A stretch of 64,000 nt of DNA from Klebsiella grimontii. GTDB taxonomy: Bacteria; Pseudomonadota; Gammaproteobacteria; Enterobacterales; Enterobacteriaceae. Shown in pieces: positions 1 to 7,587 of the stretch. The translations under genes and the position numbers were made by a program. The first letter of the stretch is position 1. Each line of letters begins with the position of its first letter. The DNA lies in the NCBI RefSeq assembly GCF_900200035.1, contig NZ_FZTC01000019.1:1-64000 (forward strand). The letters run 5' to 3'. The notes beneath the pieces were generated by a model, which ran no database searches, was not told the origin of the DNA, and worked only from the letters and a program-made list of their open reading frames with translations.

Positions 1-1
1 T

Positions 2-403
2 ATCTACGCCAGCTTTGAAGGGCTGCATAAATTCACCCGGCAGGCGCAGATCGAATATCTGCTGGCCTTCCACGACTATGACAACGGCAAGGACAACACC
101 GACAACCGTAAAAACTACGGCGCCATCGTCCGTCCGATGTACTTCTGGAACGATGTGCACTCCACCTGGCTGGAAGCGGGCTACCAGCGCGTCGACTATG
201 ACCAGGGCGGCGATAACCACGGCTGGAAGCTGACGCTGTCGCAGAACATCGCCATCGGAATGGGGCCGGAGTTCCGCCCGATGCTGCGCTTCTACGTAAC
301 CGGCGGCCAGGTGGATAACAAGCGCACCGCGAAGGTCAACGGCACCAAAGATGAACAGCTGGATTCGCTGAACGTCGGCGGCATGTTTGAAGCGTGGTTC
401 TAA
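2..403 (+). CDS. LamB-family carbohydrate porin, C-terminal part
   Basis: This reading frame is open from the first base of the window, so the gene is cut by the window edge and only about 133 C-terminal residues are visible. The alternating aromatic and polar pattern, the segments YFWNDVHSTWLEAGYQRVDY and GPEFRPMLRFYVT, and the final residues MFEAWF ending in phenylalanine are typical of the last strands of a maltoporin-type 18-strand outer-membrane barrel. Such porins pass sugars or glycosides. The substrate cannot be told from this fragment, and it could be a BglH- or ScrY-like member rather than LamB itself. The family assignment is fairly secure. Confidence 0.75.
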   Translation: MYASFEGLHKFTRQAQIEYLLAFHDYDNGKDNTDNRKNYGAIVRPMYFWNDVHSTWLEAGYQRVDYDQGGDNHGWKLTLSQNIAIGMGPEFRPMLRFYVTGGQVDNKRTAKVNGTKDEQLDSLNVGGMFEAWF

Positions 404-427
404 AAGCTGACGGATTCACCAGGGGAA

Positions 428-451
428 ACAGGCTGGCGCGCGCCAGCCTGT
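428..451. terminator. Perfect 24-bp palindrome between convergent genes
   Basis: Arms ACAGGCTGGCGC and GCGCCAGCCTGT meet with no spacer. The hairpin lies 25 bp after the porin stop and 18 bp from the end of the convergent YbgA-like gene. There is no clear T-tract on either side, so it may act as a weak bidirectional terminator or 3'-end stabiliser. Its core GGCGCGCGCC recurs in the palindrome at 29071-29096. Confidence 0.5.
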
Positions 452-468
452 CCGCTCGCTCAGCCCTC

Positions 469-1428
469 TCAATGCACCGTCAGGCGCAGGGCCAGGTCCT
501 GCGGGTAGGGGGCAAAGTAGTTCTGCGCCTGTAGGTAACGATCCGGATATTCGGCCAGATAGTGCTTAAGCAGCGTTATCGGCGCAAGGATGGGCAGCAG
601 CCCGGAGCGATAGTTAAGGATCACCTCCCGCAGCTCGCCGCGCTGGCGGCTGTTTAGCTGGTTACGAAAGTAGCCCTGAATATGCATCAGCACGTTGGTG
701 TGGTTTTTACGCGAGGCGGGCTGCTTGAGGATCGCCATCAGTTTTTCGCGGTACACCGCAAAGAAAGCCTCCAGATCCTGCCACTCGTGGAGCGACGCAA
801 CGAACGGACCAATCTCGCGATACCCCGGCTGATGATGGGCCAGCAGCTGAAGTTTATAGCGACTATGAAAATCCAGCAGCGCACGACGCGTGAGGCCATT
901 TTTGCGCAGGCTATTCAGCTCGTGCAGGGCGAAGACCCGCTCGACGAAGTTTTCACGCAGCGCAGGATCGTGCAGGCGACCATCCTCCTCAACCGGTAGC
1001 CAGGGGTATTTCTCCATCAGCGCGGCGGTAAACAATCCTGTGCCTTCTTTACGCCCGCGGTTGCCCTTTTCATCGTACAGCCGAACGCGCTCCATGCCGC
1101 AGCTGGGCGATTTGGCGCAGACGATAAATCCCGACAGTTCGCCCAGCGTGGAGAGATGGGCGTTGGCAAAATCGGCCATCTTCTCCGTCACGTCGTCGTG
1201 CGGGGCATGGCTAAAGCGCATGCGAAGCTCCCCCTCGGTCGTCTGCACCAGCCGCAGCGCCGGGCGCGGAACGGGCAGGCCGATAGCCATCTCCGGGCAG
1301 ATGGGTTTAAACGCCACCCACTGCGCGAGCTCATCCATTACAAAGCCCATTCGCTTGTGCCCGCCGTCGAATCGCACGGCTGAACCGGTTAAACATCCGC
1401 TGATCCCAATGACAGGTTGCGTGTTCAT
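469..1428 (-). CDS. DUF523/DUF1722 protein (YbgA-like)
   Basis: The 319-residue protein starts MNTQPVIGISGCLTGSAVRF, the DUF523 signature with conserved cysteines (GISGC, KPICPEMAIGLPVPR, CAKSPSCGMERV). The second half is the DUF1722 domain found in E. coli YbgA. Its function is unknown. In many bacteria the family sits beside DNA photolyase (phr); no photolyase is present here. The start has a GAGGA ribosome site 7 bp upstream. It lies 14 bp after the DUF3833 gene in the same direction and is probably the last gene of the lipid-modification operon that begins near position 7323. Confidence 0.8.
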   Translation of the reverse strand: MNTQPVIGISGCLTGSAVRFDGGHKRMGFVMDELAQWVAFKPICPEMAIGLPVPRPALRLVQTTEGELRMRFSHAPHDDVTEKMADFANAHLSTLGELSGFIVCAKSPSCGMERVRLYDEKGNRGRKEGTGLFTAALMEKYPWLPVEEDGRLHDPALRENFVERVFALHELNSLRKNGLTRRALLDFHSRYKLQLLAHHQPGYREIGPFVASLHEWQDLEAFFAVYREKLMAILKQPASRKNHTNVLMHIQGYFRNQLNSRQRGELREVILNYRSGLLPILAPITLLKHYLAEYPDRYLQAQNYFAPYPQDLALRLTVH

Positions 1429-1442
1429 GGCGTTGTCCTCTT

Positions 1443-1976
1443 TTAATGTACCGCTCGGGTGAAGAAAAGGGTCACCGTGGCGACGGTAATGCCGAATTTC
1501 TTCATCTCGGTTTTGTTGAACAGATGCGCATCGTCCTGCAGGAACATCCAGTCGTCGAAGTGCAGCAGCCAGGTGCTACCGCTGGCCGTCACGTTCATGC
1601 TGTAGCGCCAGTGAAAAGCGTTGCCCGCCGCCTGGCCGGTCGCCACCCCGGCGATGTCGCCCGCGGTGCCTTCATAACGGTCGGCGCCGATACGGCGAAT
1701 GCGCCATACCCGCTGCTGCTTTTCGCCATCGTCATAGACAAAGCGCTCGTGAAGCGTCAACGTGTCGCCAACCACGTCGCCGTCAATCGCCACGTGGAAG
1801 CGGCGCAGCTGCTTGCCGTTGCGATCCTGAATCATCCCCCAGGCTTCCGTTTTGCCCTGAAAGTAACGGAAAATGTCCAGTGCCGGCTGCTGCTGCCGAT
1901 AGTCGGCGACTTCAGCGCTGCAGCCCGCCAGCGCCAGCATCAGCAGCGCGAGGCCAAGGGTCAGAATGCGTTTCAT
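1443..1976 (-). CDS. DUF3833 lipoprotein
   Basis: This 177-residue protein begins MKRILTLGLALLMLALAGC, a lipoprotein signal with lipobox LALAGC, so it should be lipidated and anchored in the envelope. The rest matches DUF3833 in character (IFRYFQGKTEAWGMIQDRNG, GTAGDIAGVATGQAAGNAFH, LHFDDWMFLQDD). Its function is not established. I chose the internal start at 1976 because it gives the lipoprotein signal and overlaps the upstream stop by 4 bp (translational coupling). A longer open frame runs upstream but is only an overlap with the next gene. The family usually travels with cyclopropane-synthase-like and DUF1365 genes, as here. Confidence 0.75.
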   Translation of the reverse strand: MKRILTLGLALLMLALAGCSAEVADYRQQQPALDIFRYFQGKTEAWGMIQDRNGKQLRRFHVAIDGDVVGDTLTLHERFVYDDGEKQQRVWRIRRIGADRYEGTAGDIAGVATGQAAGNAFHWRYSMNVTASGSTWLLHFDDWMFLQDDAHLFNKTEMKKFGITVATVTLFFTRAVH

Positions 1977-2497
1977 GGTGTACCTCCGATCAACTGCTGA
2001 CGCAGTTCGGGATAGGTGGTGCCGGGATCGAGCCAGATAGCGAGAAAGCGCGTACTGAACGCTGCCGACTGGCGCGGCCCCAGCGCAGTAAACGTGGGCT
2101 GCGCGGCGCTGGCGCGATACCAGAACTGGCCCTCGCCGCCGCTCACCACGAACGCCAGCTGCGTGCCCGATGCGACGTCCGGCCAGAGTCCTCGCAGCAT
2201 GCGCAGCCAGGCCTCGCTTTGCGGCTCCTGTTGCAGAATGCCCTGCGCCCGCCACTGGTCGCGGGTAGCCTCGACCAGCTCGTCGCGATCGATGCTGCGC
2301 TGATAGGTGATAATCAGCGCCCGATCCTGATGCGGGCCGTCATACCGGCCGTCCGGCGTGCGTAGCTGCGAGGTATAGACGGTGAAGGGCCCCCAACTGA
2401 GGGTCGCTTCGCCAACGCGGGGCCACTCCAGCCAGTCGGCTGCGTGAGCAACTGGAGAGAATGCCGCCAGCCACAGCAGTAATAAAGCCGTTCTCAT
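1973..2497 (-). CDS. Chalcone isomerase-like periplasmic protein
   Basis: The 174-residue protein has a cleavable signal peptide (MRTALLLLWLAAFSPVAHA, cleavage before ADW). The mature part resembles bacterial chalcone-isomerase-like proteins (WPRVGEATLSWGPFTVYTSQ, LWPDVASGTQLAFVV, STRFLAIWLDPGTTYPELRQ). Bacterial members have no proven isomerase role; a fatty-acid or lipid-binding function is an inference from the fold family. It overlaps both neighbours by 4 bp. The start at 2497 is favoured by the signal peptide and the coupling. A longer upstream frame was rejected because it runs inside the DUF2878 gene. Confidence 0.7.
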   Translation of the reverse strand: MRTALLLLWLAAFSPVAHAADWLEWPRVGEATLSWGPFTVYTSQLRTPDGRYDGPHQDRALIITYQRSIDRDELVEATRDQWRAQGILQQEPQSEAWLRMLRGLWPDVASGTQLAFVVSGGEGQFWYRASAAQPTFTALGPRQSAAFSTRFLAIWLDPGTTYPELRQQLIGGTP

Positions 2498-2979
2498 TGC
2501 CGCCTCCCCATCACCATATGGAACACGAGCATCATTGCCAGCCAGCCGCAGGCCATCGCGCCGAAGACAGCCGCCGTCGGCGCCAGCAAAGTCATCGCTC
2601 CCAGATAGGCGCCGAGCAGGTATGCCGTCGGGCCGCCAAAGGCCGCCGCCAGGGCCAGCAGCCATCCTGGCAACGTCGCGGCACAGGTCAGGCGGATCCA
2701 GACGACGGCGAACATCAGCCACAGCGCGGCCATCCACAGGGGCAGCAGGGTACCGCCGTTAAAATCGACCAGTCCCGATAGCGCCCAGATCGTATCCAGC
2801 CCGCAGCCCGCGGCGGCCAGCAGCAGCGCAGACGCACGGTATTCTGGCGGTAGCCGTAGCCAGCAGAGGATTGCCAGCGCCAGCCAGATGAACAGACCGC
2901 GCTCGCGAAACAGCACCACCAGCGTCCAGTAGAGGTCGAACGCGATGGCCGTCAGCAGGAGCGACGCCGGGCGATTCAT
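2494..2979 (-). CDS. DUF2878 inner-membrane protein
   Basis: This 161-residue, very hydrophobic protein has about five or six membrane segments (LLLTAIAFDLYWTLVVLF, LFIWLALAILCWL, LPLWMAALWLMFAVVWI and others) and ends MVMGRRQ. The pattern GLDTIWALSGLVDF with a charged residue within membrane segments is typical of DUF2878. Function unknown. It is coupled by 4-bp overlaps to the methyltransferase gene upstream and the chalcone-isomerase-like gene downstream, so it probably belongs to the same membrane-lipid process. Confidence 0.7.
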   Translation of the reverse strand: MNRPASLLLTAIAFDLYWTLVVLFRERGLFIWLALAILCWLRLPPEYRASALLLAAAGCGLDTIWALSGLVDFNGGTLLPLWMAALWLMFAVVWIRLTCAATLPGWLLALAAAFGGPTAYLLGAYLGAMTLLAPTAAVFGAMACGWLAMMLVFHMVMGRRQ

Positions 2980-4196
2980 ACCCGCTCCGCGGTGAGCTGT
3001 ACAACGCTGATGGTGCGGGCGTTAAACCCGGCTTCGCAGTAGCCGAAGTAGTAGAGCCACATGCGGCGGAAGCGGTCATCAAAGCCGAGCTTCTCAATGT
3101 CCTGCCAGGCGTGGGTAAAACGCTGGCGCCAGTGGGCCAGGGTGCGGGCGTAGTCCGGTCCCATATCAAACAGATCGCGCACCACAAAATCGGTATGCCG
3201 CGTCATCAGTTCGTTCATTACGGTGATGCTGGGCAGAAAGCCGCCGGGGAAGATGTAGCGCTGAATAAAATCGACGCTTTTGCTGTAATCGCGATAGCGC
3301 TGATCCTGGATGGTGATGGCCTGGATCGCCATTCTTCCCCCCGGACGCAGGCGCGCCTGGCAGGTGCGAAAGAAAGCCGGCAGATAGCGCTGTCCCACGG
3401 CTTCAATCATCTCCACCGACAGCAGCTTGTCATACTGGCCGGTGAGATCGCGGTAATCGCAGAGCAGCACCTCGACGCGATCCTCCAGCCCGGCGCGGGC
3501 AATTCGCGCTTTGGCCCACTGGAACTGTTCCTGTGACAGGGTGGTGGTGGTGACCCGGCAGCCGTAGTGGCGGGCGGCGTATTCGGCCATCGCTCCCCAG
3601 CCGGTGCCAATCTCCAGCAGACGATCGCCGGGCGTAAGCGCCAGGCGATCGCACAGGCGCGCCATTTTGGCCCGCTGAGCCTGGGTCAGATCCTGGCCGT
3701 CGTCGGTAAACAGCGCGCTGGAGTAGAGCAGTTCGTCGTCAAGAAAGTGGGCGTAAAAGTCGTTACCCAAATCGTAATGGGCGGCAATGTTCTCCCGCGC
3801 CTGCGCGCGCGAGTTGCGGCGCGTCCAGTGGCGTAGCCGCGCCACGGGTTTGCCGAGCAGGCGGAAGCCGCGCTCCAGTCGTCCCAGCACCTGGCCATTA
3901 CGCGCCAGGATCTGCAGCAGCTGCGTCAACTGCTGGCTCTCCCAGTCGCCGTCCATCCACGCCTCCGCGGCAGCGAGGCTGCCGCCGGTCAATAAGCGCC
4001 AGTAGACGTCCGCGGAAAGCACCCGCGCCTCGGCGCGCAGCGCGGCGGCGGGGTCGCCAAAATGAAAGGTCTGCGCCCCTTCGCGCACGGTGAGCGAACC
4101 TTCGCGAATGCCGCTCAACAGACGAAAGAGCAACCAGCGTGCGATACGCACGTTGCGCGGAATATCGGGTTCAAGCGCAAAGACGGGATCGGTCAT
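2976..4196 (-). CDS. Cyclopropane-fatty-acyl-phospholipid synthase-family methyltransferase
   Basis: This 406-residue SAM-dependent methyltransferase has the CFA-family signature YDLGNDFY (residues 141-148) and the SAM loop LLEIGTGWGAMAEYAA (about 193-208), followed by SVEMIEAVGQRYLPAFF and the C-terminal YYFGYCEAGFNARTI. Family members transfer a methylene or methyl group to unsaturated acyl chains of membrane phospholipids. It is distinct from the housekeeping cfa gene by context: it sits in a cluster with a flavoprotein, DUF1365 and an SDR, the set linked elsewhere to modified (possibly furan) fatty acids under photo-oxidative stress. The exact product is not known. Confidence 0.85.
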   Translation of the reverse strand: MTDPVFALEPDIPRNVRIARWLLFRLLSGIREGSLTVREGAQTFHFGDPAAALRAEARVLSADVYWRLLTGGSLAAAEAWMDGDWESQQLTQLLQILARNGQVLGRLERGFRLLGKPVARLRHWTRRNSRAQARENIAAHYDLGNDFYAHFLDDELLYSSALFTDDGQDLTQAQRAKMARLCDRLALTPGDRLLEIGTGWGAMAEYAARHYGCRVTTTTLSQEQFQWAKARIARAGLEDRVEVLLCDYRDLTGQYDKLLSVEMIEAVGQRYLPAFFRTCQARLRPGGRMAIQAITIQDQRYRDYSKSVDFIQRYIFPGGFLPSITVMNELMTRHTDFVVRDLFDMGPDYARTLAHWRQRFTHAWQDIEKLGFDDRFRRMWLYYFGYCEAGFNARTISVVQLTAERV

Positions 4197-4915
4197 GAGC
4201 GTTCACTCCTGCTGACAGGATGGTTATACAGCGGCACGCGCTTGAGCCACAGCCGCAGCGCCTGCCAGTAGATCGCGAGGACGGTTTTCAGCGTCATCAA
4301 CGGAATGCGCAGCAGCAGCCCGCGCAGGCTGGCGCGCGTCAAAGGCACGCGGCTCAGGGCCAGCGTGGCGTCGAAGATTTTGGCGGTCTGATGGTTCTCA
4401 ATATGCATGTGCAGCGTTTTACCCGGGCTGTTAAAGCGCCAGCAGTAGACCATGTCCATCGGGTTAAACGGGGAGACGTGAAACGCTTTCGCCAGCGGGC
4501 GCGCCCGTTGACCGTCTACCGCGTAGTAATGACGCTCATTCCACGGCGTGTTGCGTACTTCGGCCAGCACCCAGCGCAGGGCGCCGGCGCCGTCATAGCA
4601 GTAGTAAAAGTTGACCGGATTAAAATGAAAGCCCAGGTAGCGCAGCTGGGTCAGCAGCATGACGCGGCCCTCCGGGCGGCAGCCGGTCAGGCTTTCCAGG
4701 CGGTTCAGAACCTGCTGTTTTAACGGCGTGCCCAGCGGATAATCCGCATCGTAAAAGGCGGCGGCGGCAAACCGATTGCGGCGGATGCCGACGGCCGCGA
4801 GCGTATCCAGTTCGTCCAGGTCGAGCCAGGCCATAAAGATGCGATAGCGAAAGTGGTGCGCCTTCGGCTGGAGACGGCGGTGGCGTAATACGCCCTCATA
4901 AAGGCAGCTGTTCAT
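4193..4915 (-). CDS. DUF1365 family protein
   Basis: The 240-residue protein begins MNSCLYEGVLRHRRLQPKAH and contains the family hallmarks HHFRYRIFMAWLDLDEL, LTQLRYLGFHFNPVNFYYCY, NTPWNERHYY and HVSPFNPMDMVYCWRF. DUF1365 has no proven activity but is almost always next to an FAD amine-oxidase-like protein and a CFA-like methyltransferase, as here. The start at 4915 is one base beyond the stop of the upstream flavoprotein gene, indicating coupling. An in-frame extension to 5092 exists but lies inside that gene and was rejected. Confidence 0.8.
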   Translation of the reverse strand: MNSCLYEGVLRHRRLQPKAHHFRYRIFMAWLDLDELDTLAAVGIRRNRFAAAAFYDADYPLGTPLKQQVLNRLESLTGCRPEGRVMLLTQLRYLGFHFNPVNFYYCYDGAGALRWVLAEVRNTPWNERHYYAVDGQRARPLAKAFHVSPFNPMDMVYCWRFNSPGKTLHMHIENHQTAKIFDATLALSRVPLTRASLRGLLLRIPLMTLKTVLAIYWQALRLWLKRVPLYNHPVSRSERS

Positions 4916-4916
4916 T

Positions 4917-6176
4917 TCAGAAGTTCTCCGCCGCCGCGATGCCGTTGACCACATCGAGGGCGCTGCGCACGCCATCTTCATGAAAACCGTTATACCAGTA
5001 CGCGCCGCAGAACCAGCTCCGCTGGCGGCCGTTAATCTCCTCGCGGCGCATCTGGGCGGACCAGCTTTGCGGATTAAACAGCGGATGTTCATAGACCATG
5101 CGCTTCCAGACGAAGCGCGGGTCCACCGGCGTTGGCGGATTGAGGGTGACGCAGAACAGTGGGGCGTCGGCGGGCAGGCCCTGAAGAATATTCATGTTAT
5201 AGGTGACGCAGGCGCTGGCCTGATCCTGCTCGCTCAGGCGATAGTTCCAGCTGGCCCAGGCGCGCTTGCGCGTCGGCAGCCAGCGGGGATCGCTATGCAG
5301 GACCACTTCATTTTGCTGCCAGCCGATATCTCCCAGAATCTCGCGTTCGGCGGAGGTCGGGTCCGCCAGCATGGCCAGCGCCTGGGCCGAGTGGCAGGCG
5401 AAGATCGCCTGATCGAAATGCTGCTCCCCCGATGCCAGCTGGAGCGTGACGCCCTCCTGGCGACGGATAACGTTTTGCACCGGCGCATTGAGGCGAAGGC
5501 GCAGGCGATCGCCACGCTGAGCCAGCAGGGCGCGCACGTATTCGCGCGAGCCGCCGGGCACCACGTACCATTGCGGACGCTGGCGGATATCGAGCAGGCC
5601 GTGGTTTTCAAAAAAGCGCAGAAACAGCGCCAGCGGGAAGCGGCGCATCTCCTGCAGCGATGAAGACCAGATAGCGGCGCCCATCGGCAGAATGTAATGG
5701 CGAGCGAAAAAGGGGCTAAAGCGGTGCCGCTCAAGGAAGGTCTGTAGCGTGGCGCCCGGGTCGAACGCCCCCGCCAGAGCCTGTTTCGCCTGACGATTAA
5801 AGCGGACGATCTCCGTCAGCAATCCCCAGAAGGCCGGCTTTACCAGGTTGCGCCGCTGGGCGAAAAGCGAGCTCAGGCTGTGGCCGTTATACTCCAGCCC
5901 GCTCTGCGGGTTGTGTACCGAGAAGCTCATTTGCGTTTTTTGACCGCTGAGTCCCAGCTCGCTGAGCAGCCCCATAAAGCGCGGATAGGTGCGATCGTTG
6001 TAAACGATGAACCCGGTATCGATGGCCCATGTGCCCTGCGGCGTGGCGATATCCACCGTGGCGGTGTGTCCCCCCGGCGTGGATGCCGCTTCGAACAGGG
6101 TGACCTGGTGTTGTCCGGCAAGGCGCCAGGCGCAGGTCAGACCGGCAATGCCGCTGCCAATAATCGCGATATTCAT
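4917..6176 (-). CDS. FAD-dependent oxidoreductase (amine-oxidase fold)
   Basis: This 419-residue flavoprotein opens with the dinucleotide-binding motif MNIAIIGSGIAGLTCAWRL and ends with a typical second FAD motif (WFCGAYWYNGFHEDGVRSAL). The central part (VVPGGSREYVRALL, FDQAIFACHSAQALAML) is that of amine-oxidase/phytoene-desaturase-like proteins accompanying CFA-like methyltransferases. Related proteins in the Rhodobacter RpoE-ChrR regulon act on methylated acyl chains; the same role here is inference. It overlaps the SDR gene by 4 bp and is followed one base later by DUF1365. Confidence 0.8.
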   Translation of the reverse strand: MNIAIIGSGIAGLTCAWRLAGQHQVTLFEAASTPGGHTATVDIATPQGTWAIDTGFIVYNDRTYPRFMGLLSELGLSGQKTQMSFSVHNPQSGLEYNGHSLSSLFAQRRNLVKPAFWGLLTEIVRFNRQAKQALAGAFDPGATLQTFLERHRFSPFFARHYILPMGAAIWSSSLQEMRRFPLALFLRFFENHGLLDIRQRPQWYVVPGGSREYVRALLAQRGDRLRLRLNAPVQNVIRRQEGVTLQLASGEQHFDQAIFACHSAQALAMLADPTSAEREILGDIGWQQNEVVLHSDPRWLPTRKRAWASWNYRLSEQDQASACVTYNMNILQGLPADAPLFCVTLNPPTPVDPRFVWKRMVYEHPLFNPQSWSAQMRREEINGRQRSWFCGAYWYNGFHEDGVRSALDVVNGIAAAENF

Positions 6177-6892
6177 GAGCGTACCATCCTGCGCAACAGT
6201 AGGCGTTGCAGACCTTCGGGAAGCCCTGCCAGCAGGCGCAGGAGCATGCCAAAGCCTGTCGGGAAGACGATATGATTTTTACCTTTCGCCAGACCGAGGC
6301 GAATCGCCTTTACCGCGTGCTCCACGCTCACCTGGCCGGGCATGGAAAAATCGTTTTTGCGCGTCAGCGGGGTATCGACGAATCCCGGCGAGACCACCGT
6401 GATGGCAATGCCTTTCGGCTCCCAGTCCAGGCGCAGGCTGTTGGCAAACCAGGTTAACGCCGCTTTGGAGGCGCCATACGCCTCGGCGCGAGGAAAGGGC
6501 AGCCAGTGCGCCATTGAACTTACCAGCACCACGCGATTGCCGACAGACAGCTGCGGCTGAAGCGCCTCCAGGCAGTTCACCGGCCCGAGAAAGTTGGTGG
6601 CGATCGTCCGTTCCACCAGCGCGGCATCTACCGTTCCGTGGTCGAGGTATTCGCAGGTCCCGGCGCAGAGAATGATCAGATCGGCCCGGCACTCCGCGAG
6701 CGCCTGGCGACAGGCCTCCCTGTCCGTCATATCAAATGAGCGGAGGCTGATGTTGGGGCTGTGCCGCTGTAGCGCTGCCAGACGCGACGGATCGCGACCG
6801 CAGGCGATGACGGGGTGGCCGTCCGCGGCGAAGGATTTGGCGAGTCCGGCGCCAATCCCGGAGCTGGCGCCGGTGATAAGCACCGTCATCAT
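6173..6892 (-). CDS. Short-chain dehydrogenase/reductase
   Basis: This 239-residue SDR has the cofactor motif TGASSGIG near the N-terminus, the structural NxxxG-type region (CAGTCEYLDHG), the active-site region VVLVSSMAHW and the catalytic YGASK. It should be a cytoplasmic NAD(P)-dependent oxidoreductase; the substrate is unknown. Overlaps of 4 bp with both the NTF2-like gene upstream and the flavoprotein gene downstream place it firmly in the operon. The C-terminal hydrophobic stretch (GFGMLLRLLAGLPEGLQRLL) suggests membrane association, compatible with a lipid substrate. Confidence 0.8.
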   Translation of the reverse strand: MMTVLITGASSGIGAGLAKSFAADGHPVIACGRDPSRLAALQRHSPNISLRSFDMTDREACRQALAECRADLIILCAGTCEYLDHGTVDAALVERTIATNFLGPVNCLEALQPQLSVGNRVVLVSSMAHWLPFPRAEAYGASKAALTWFANSLRLDWEPKGIAITVVSPGFVDTPLTRKNDFSMPGQVSVEHAVKAIRLGLAKGKNHIVFPTGFGMLLRLLAGLPEGLQRLLLRRMVRS

Positions 6893-7323
6893 GTCCGCAC
6901 CCTCCGCTTGACGCCGCGTACCGCCCAGCCCAGCAGGGGAAGATGTTCGTACAGCATCTCCCCGGCGTCGTAGTAGTCGCGCTGGTGAATAATCCGCTCC
7001 TCTTCAACCGTAACCATCGAGCAGCCCGCAAGTTCTAACGCCTTCCCGCCGTCCAGGCGCGGATGCGACCAGTGCATGGTCCAGGCGACGGCAAACCGCT
7101 GAGCGTTGCAGACCGGCGTATCGATGTCGAAACGGCACCGCGCCACGTTGGCTAACAGATGGGAAAAATACCCCTGGATCGCGGACAGCCCCCGATGCTG
7201 GCCAAACGGATCGATCAGTACGGCATTCGCATGATAGAGCGCGGCCAGCGCCGAGGGCGGCTGGGTATCCAGCATGGCGTAGTACTCAGTAAAACGACTG
7301 AGAACGGAGGGCGAAGGACTCAT
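6889..7323 (-). CDS. NTF2/SnoaL-like protein
   Basis: This 144-residue protein has the nuclear-transport-factor-2 fold pattern (FTEYYAMLDTQPPSALAALY, VLIDPFGQHRGLSAIQGYFSHL, AVAWTMHWSHP, GCSMVTVEEERIIHQRDYYD). Such proteins are small cone-shaped domains used as enzymes or ligand-binding partners; no catalytic role can be assigned. It is the first gene of the minus-strand operon, has an AGGA ribosome site 8 bp before the ATG, and its start lies 35 bp from a 36-bp dyad likely to be the operon's operator. Confidence 0.75.
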   Translation of the reverse strand: MSPSPSVLSRFTEYYAMLDTQPPSALAALYHANAVLIDPFGQHRGLSAIQGYFSHLLANVARCRFDIDTPVCNAQRFAVAWTMHWSHPRLDGGKALELAGCSMVTVEEERIIHQRDYYDAGEMLYEHLPLLGWAVRGVKRRVRT

Positions 7324-7358
7324 GGCTCACATCCTGAGTGAATCAACATAGCGTATTT

Positions 7359-7394
7359 AAAACTTACACAATTAATAATATTTGTCCAAGTTTT
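7359..7394 (-). promoter_or_regulatory. 36-bp dyad operator upstream of the lipid-modification operon
   Basis: Read on the minus strand, arm AAAACTTGGACA and arm TGTGTAAGTTTT are inverted repeats matching at 10 of 12 positions, separated by 12 A/T-only bases. The layout equals the MlrA site as I recall it (AAAATTGTACA, 12 bases, TGTACAATTTT). A possible promoter lies inside it: TTGGAC, 17 bp, TAAGTT. The adjacent upstream gene encodes an MlrA-like MerR protein, the obvious candidate to bind. The dyad is seen directly; the binding is inferred. Confidence 0.6.
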
Positions 7395-7587
7395 GGTTGG
7401 AATATTTTTTATTTTTATTAAAAATCAGATGGTTATTTTTATCTTTGCAGCGCAGGTTTTGAGGCTTTAGCGAGAGGCGAAAGGGTATGTCCGCCGCGCC
7501 TTACGCGGACAGGGGGGCGCATTTTACGTACAAAGGATCGGTTTACGGGGGATATGACGAAGGACGTGTTAGCCGCGGCGCACTAAA

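Noticed and set aside
7488-7511. Hairpin TGTCCGC / GCGGACA as terminator of the MerR gene
   Set aside because: Stem is perfect but there is no T-tract in the minus direction, and the loop is long. Not supported enough to list as a terminator.
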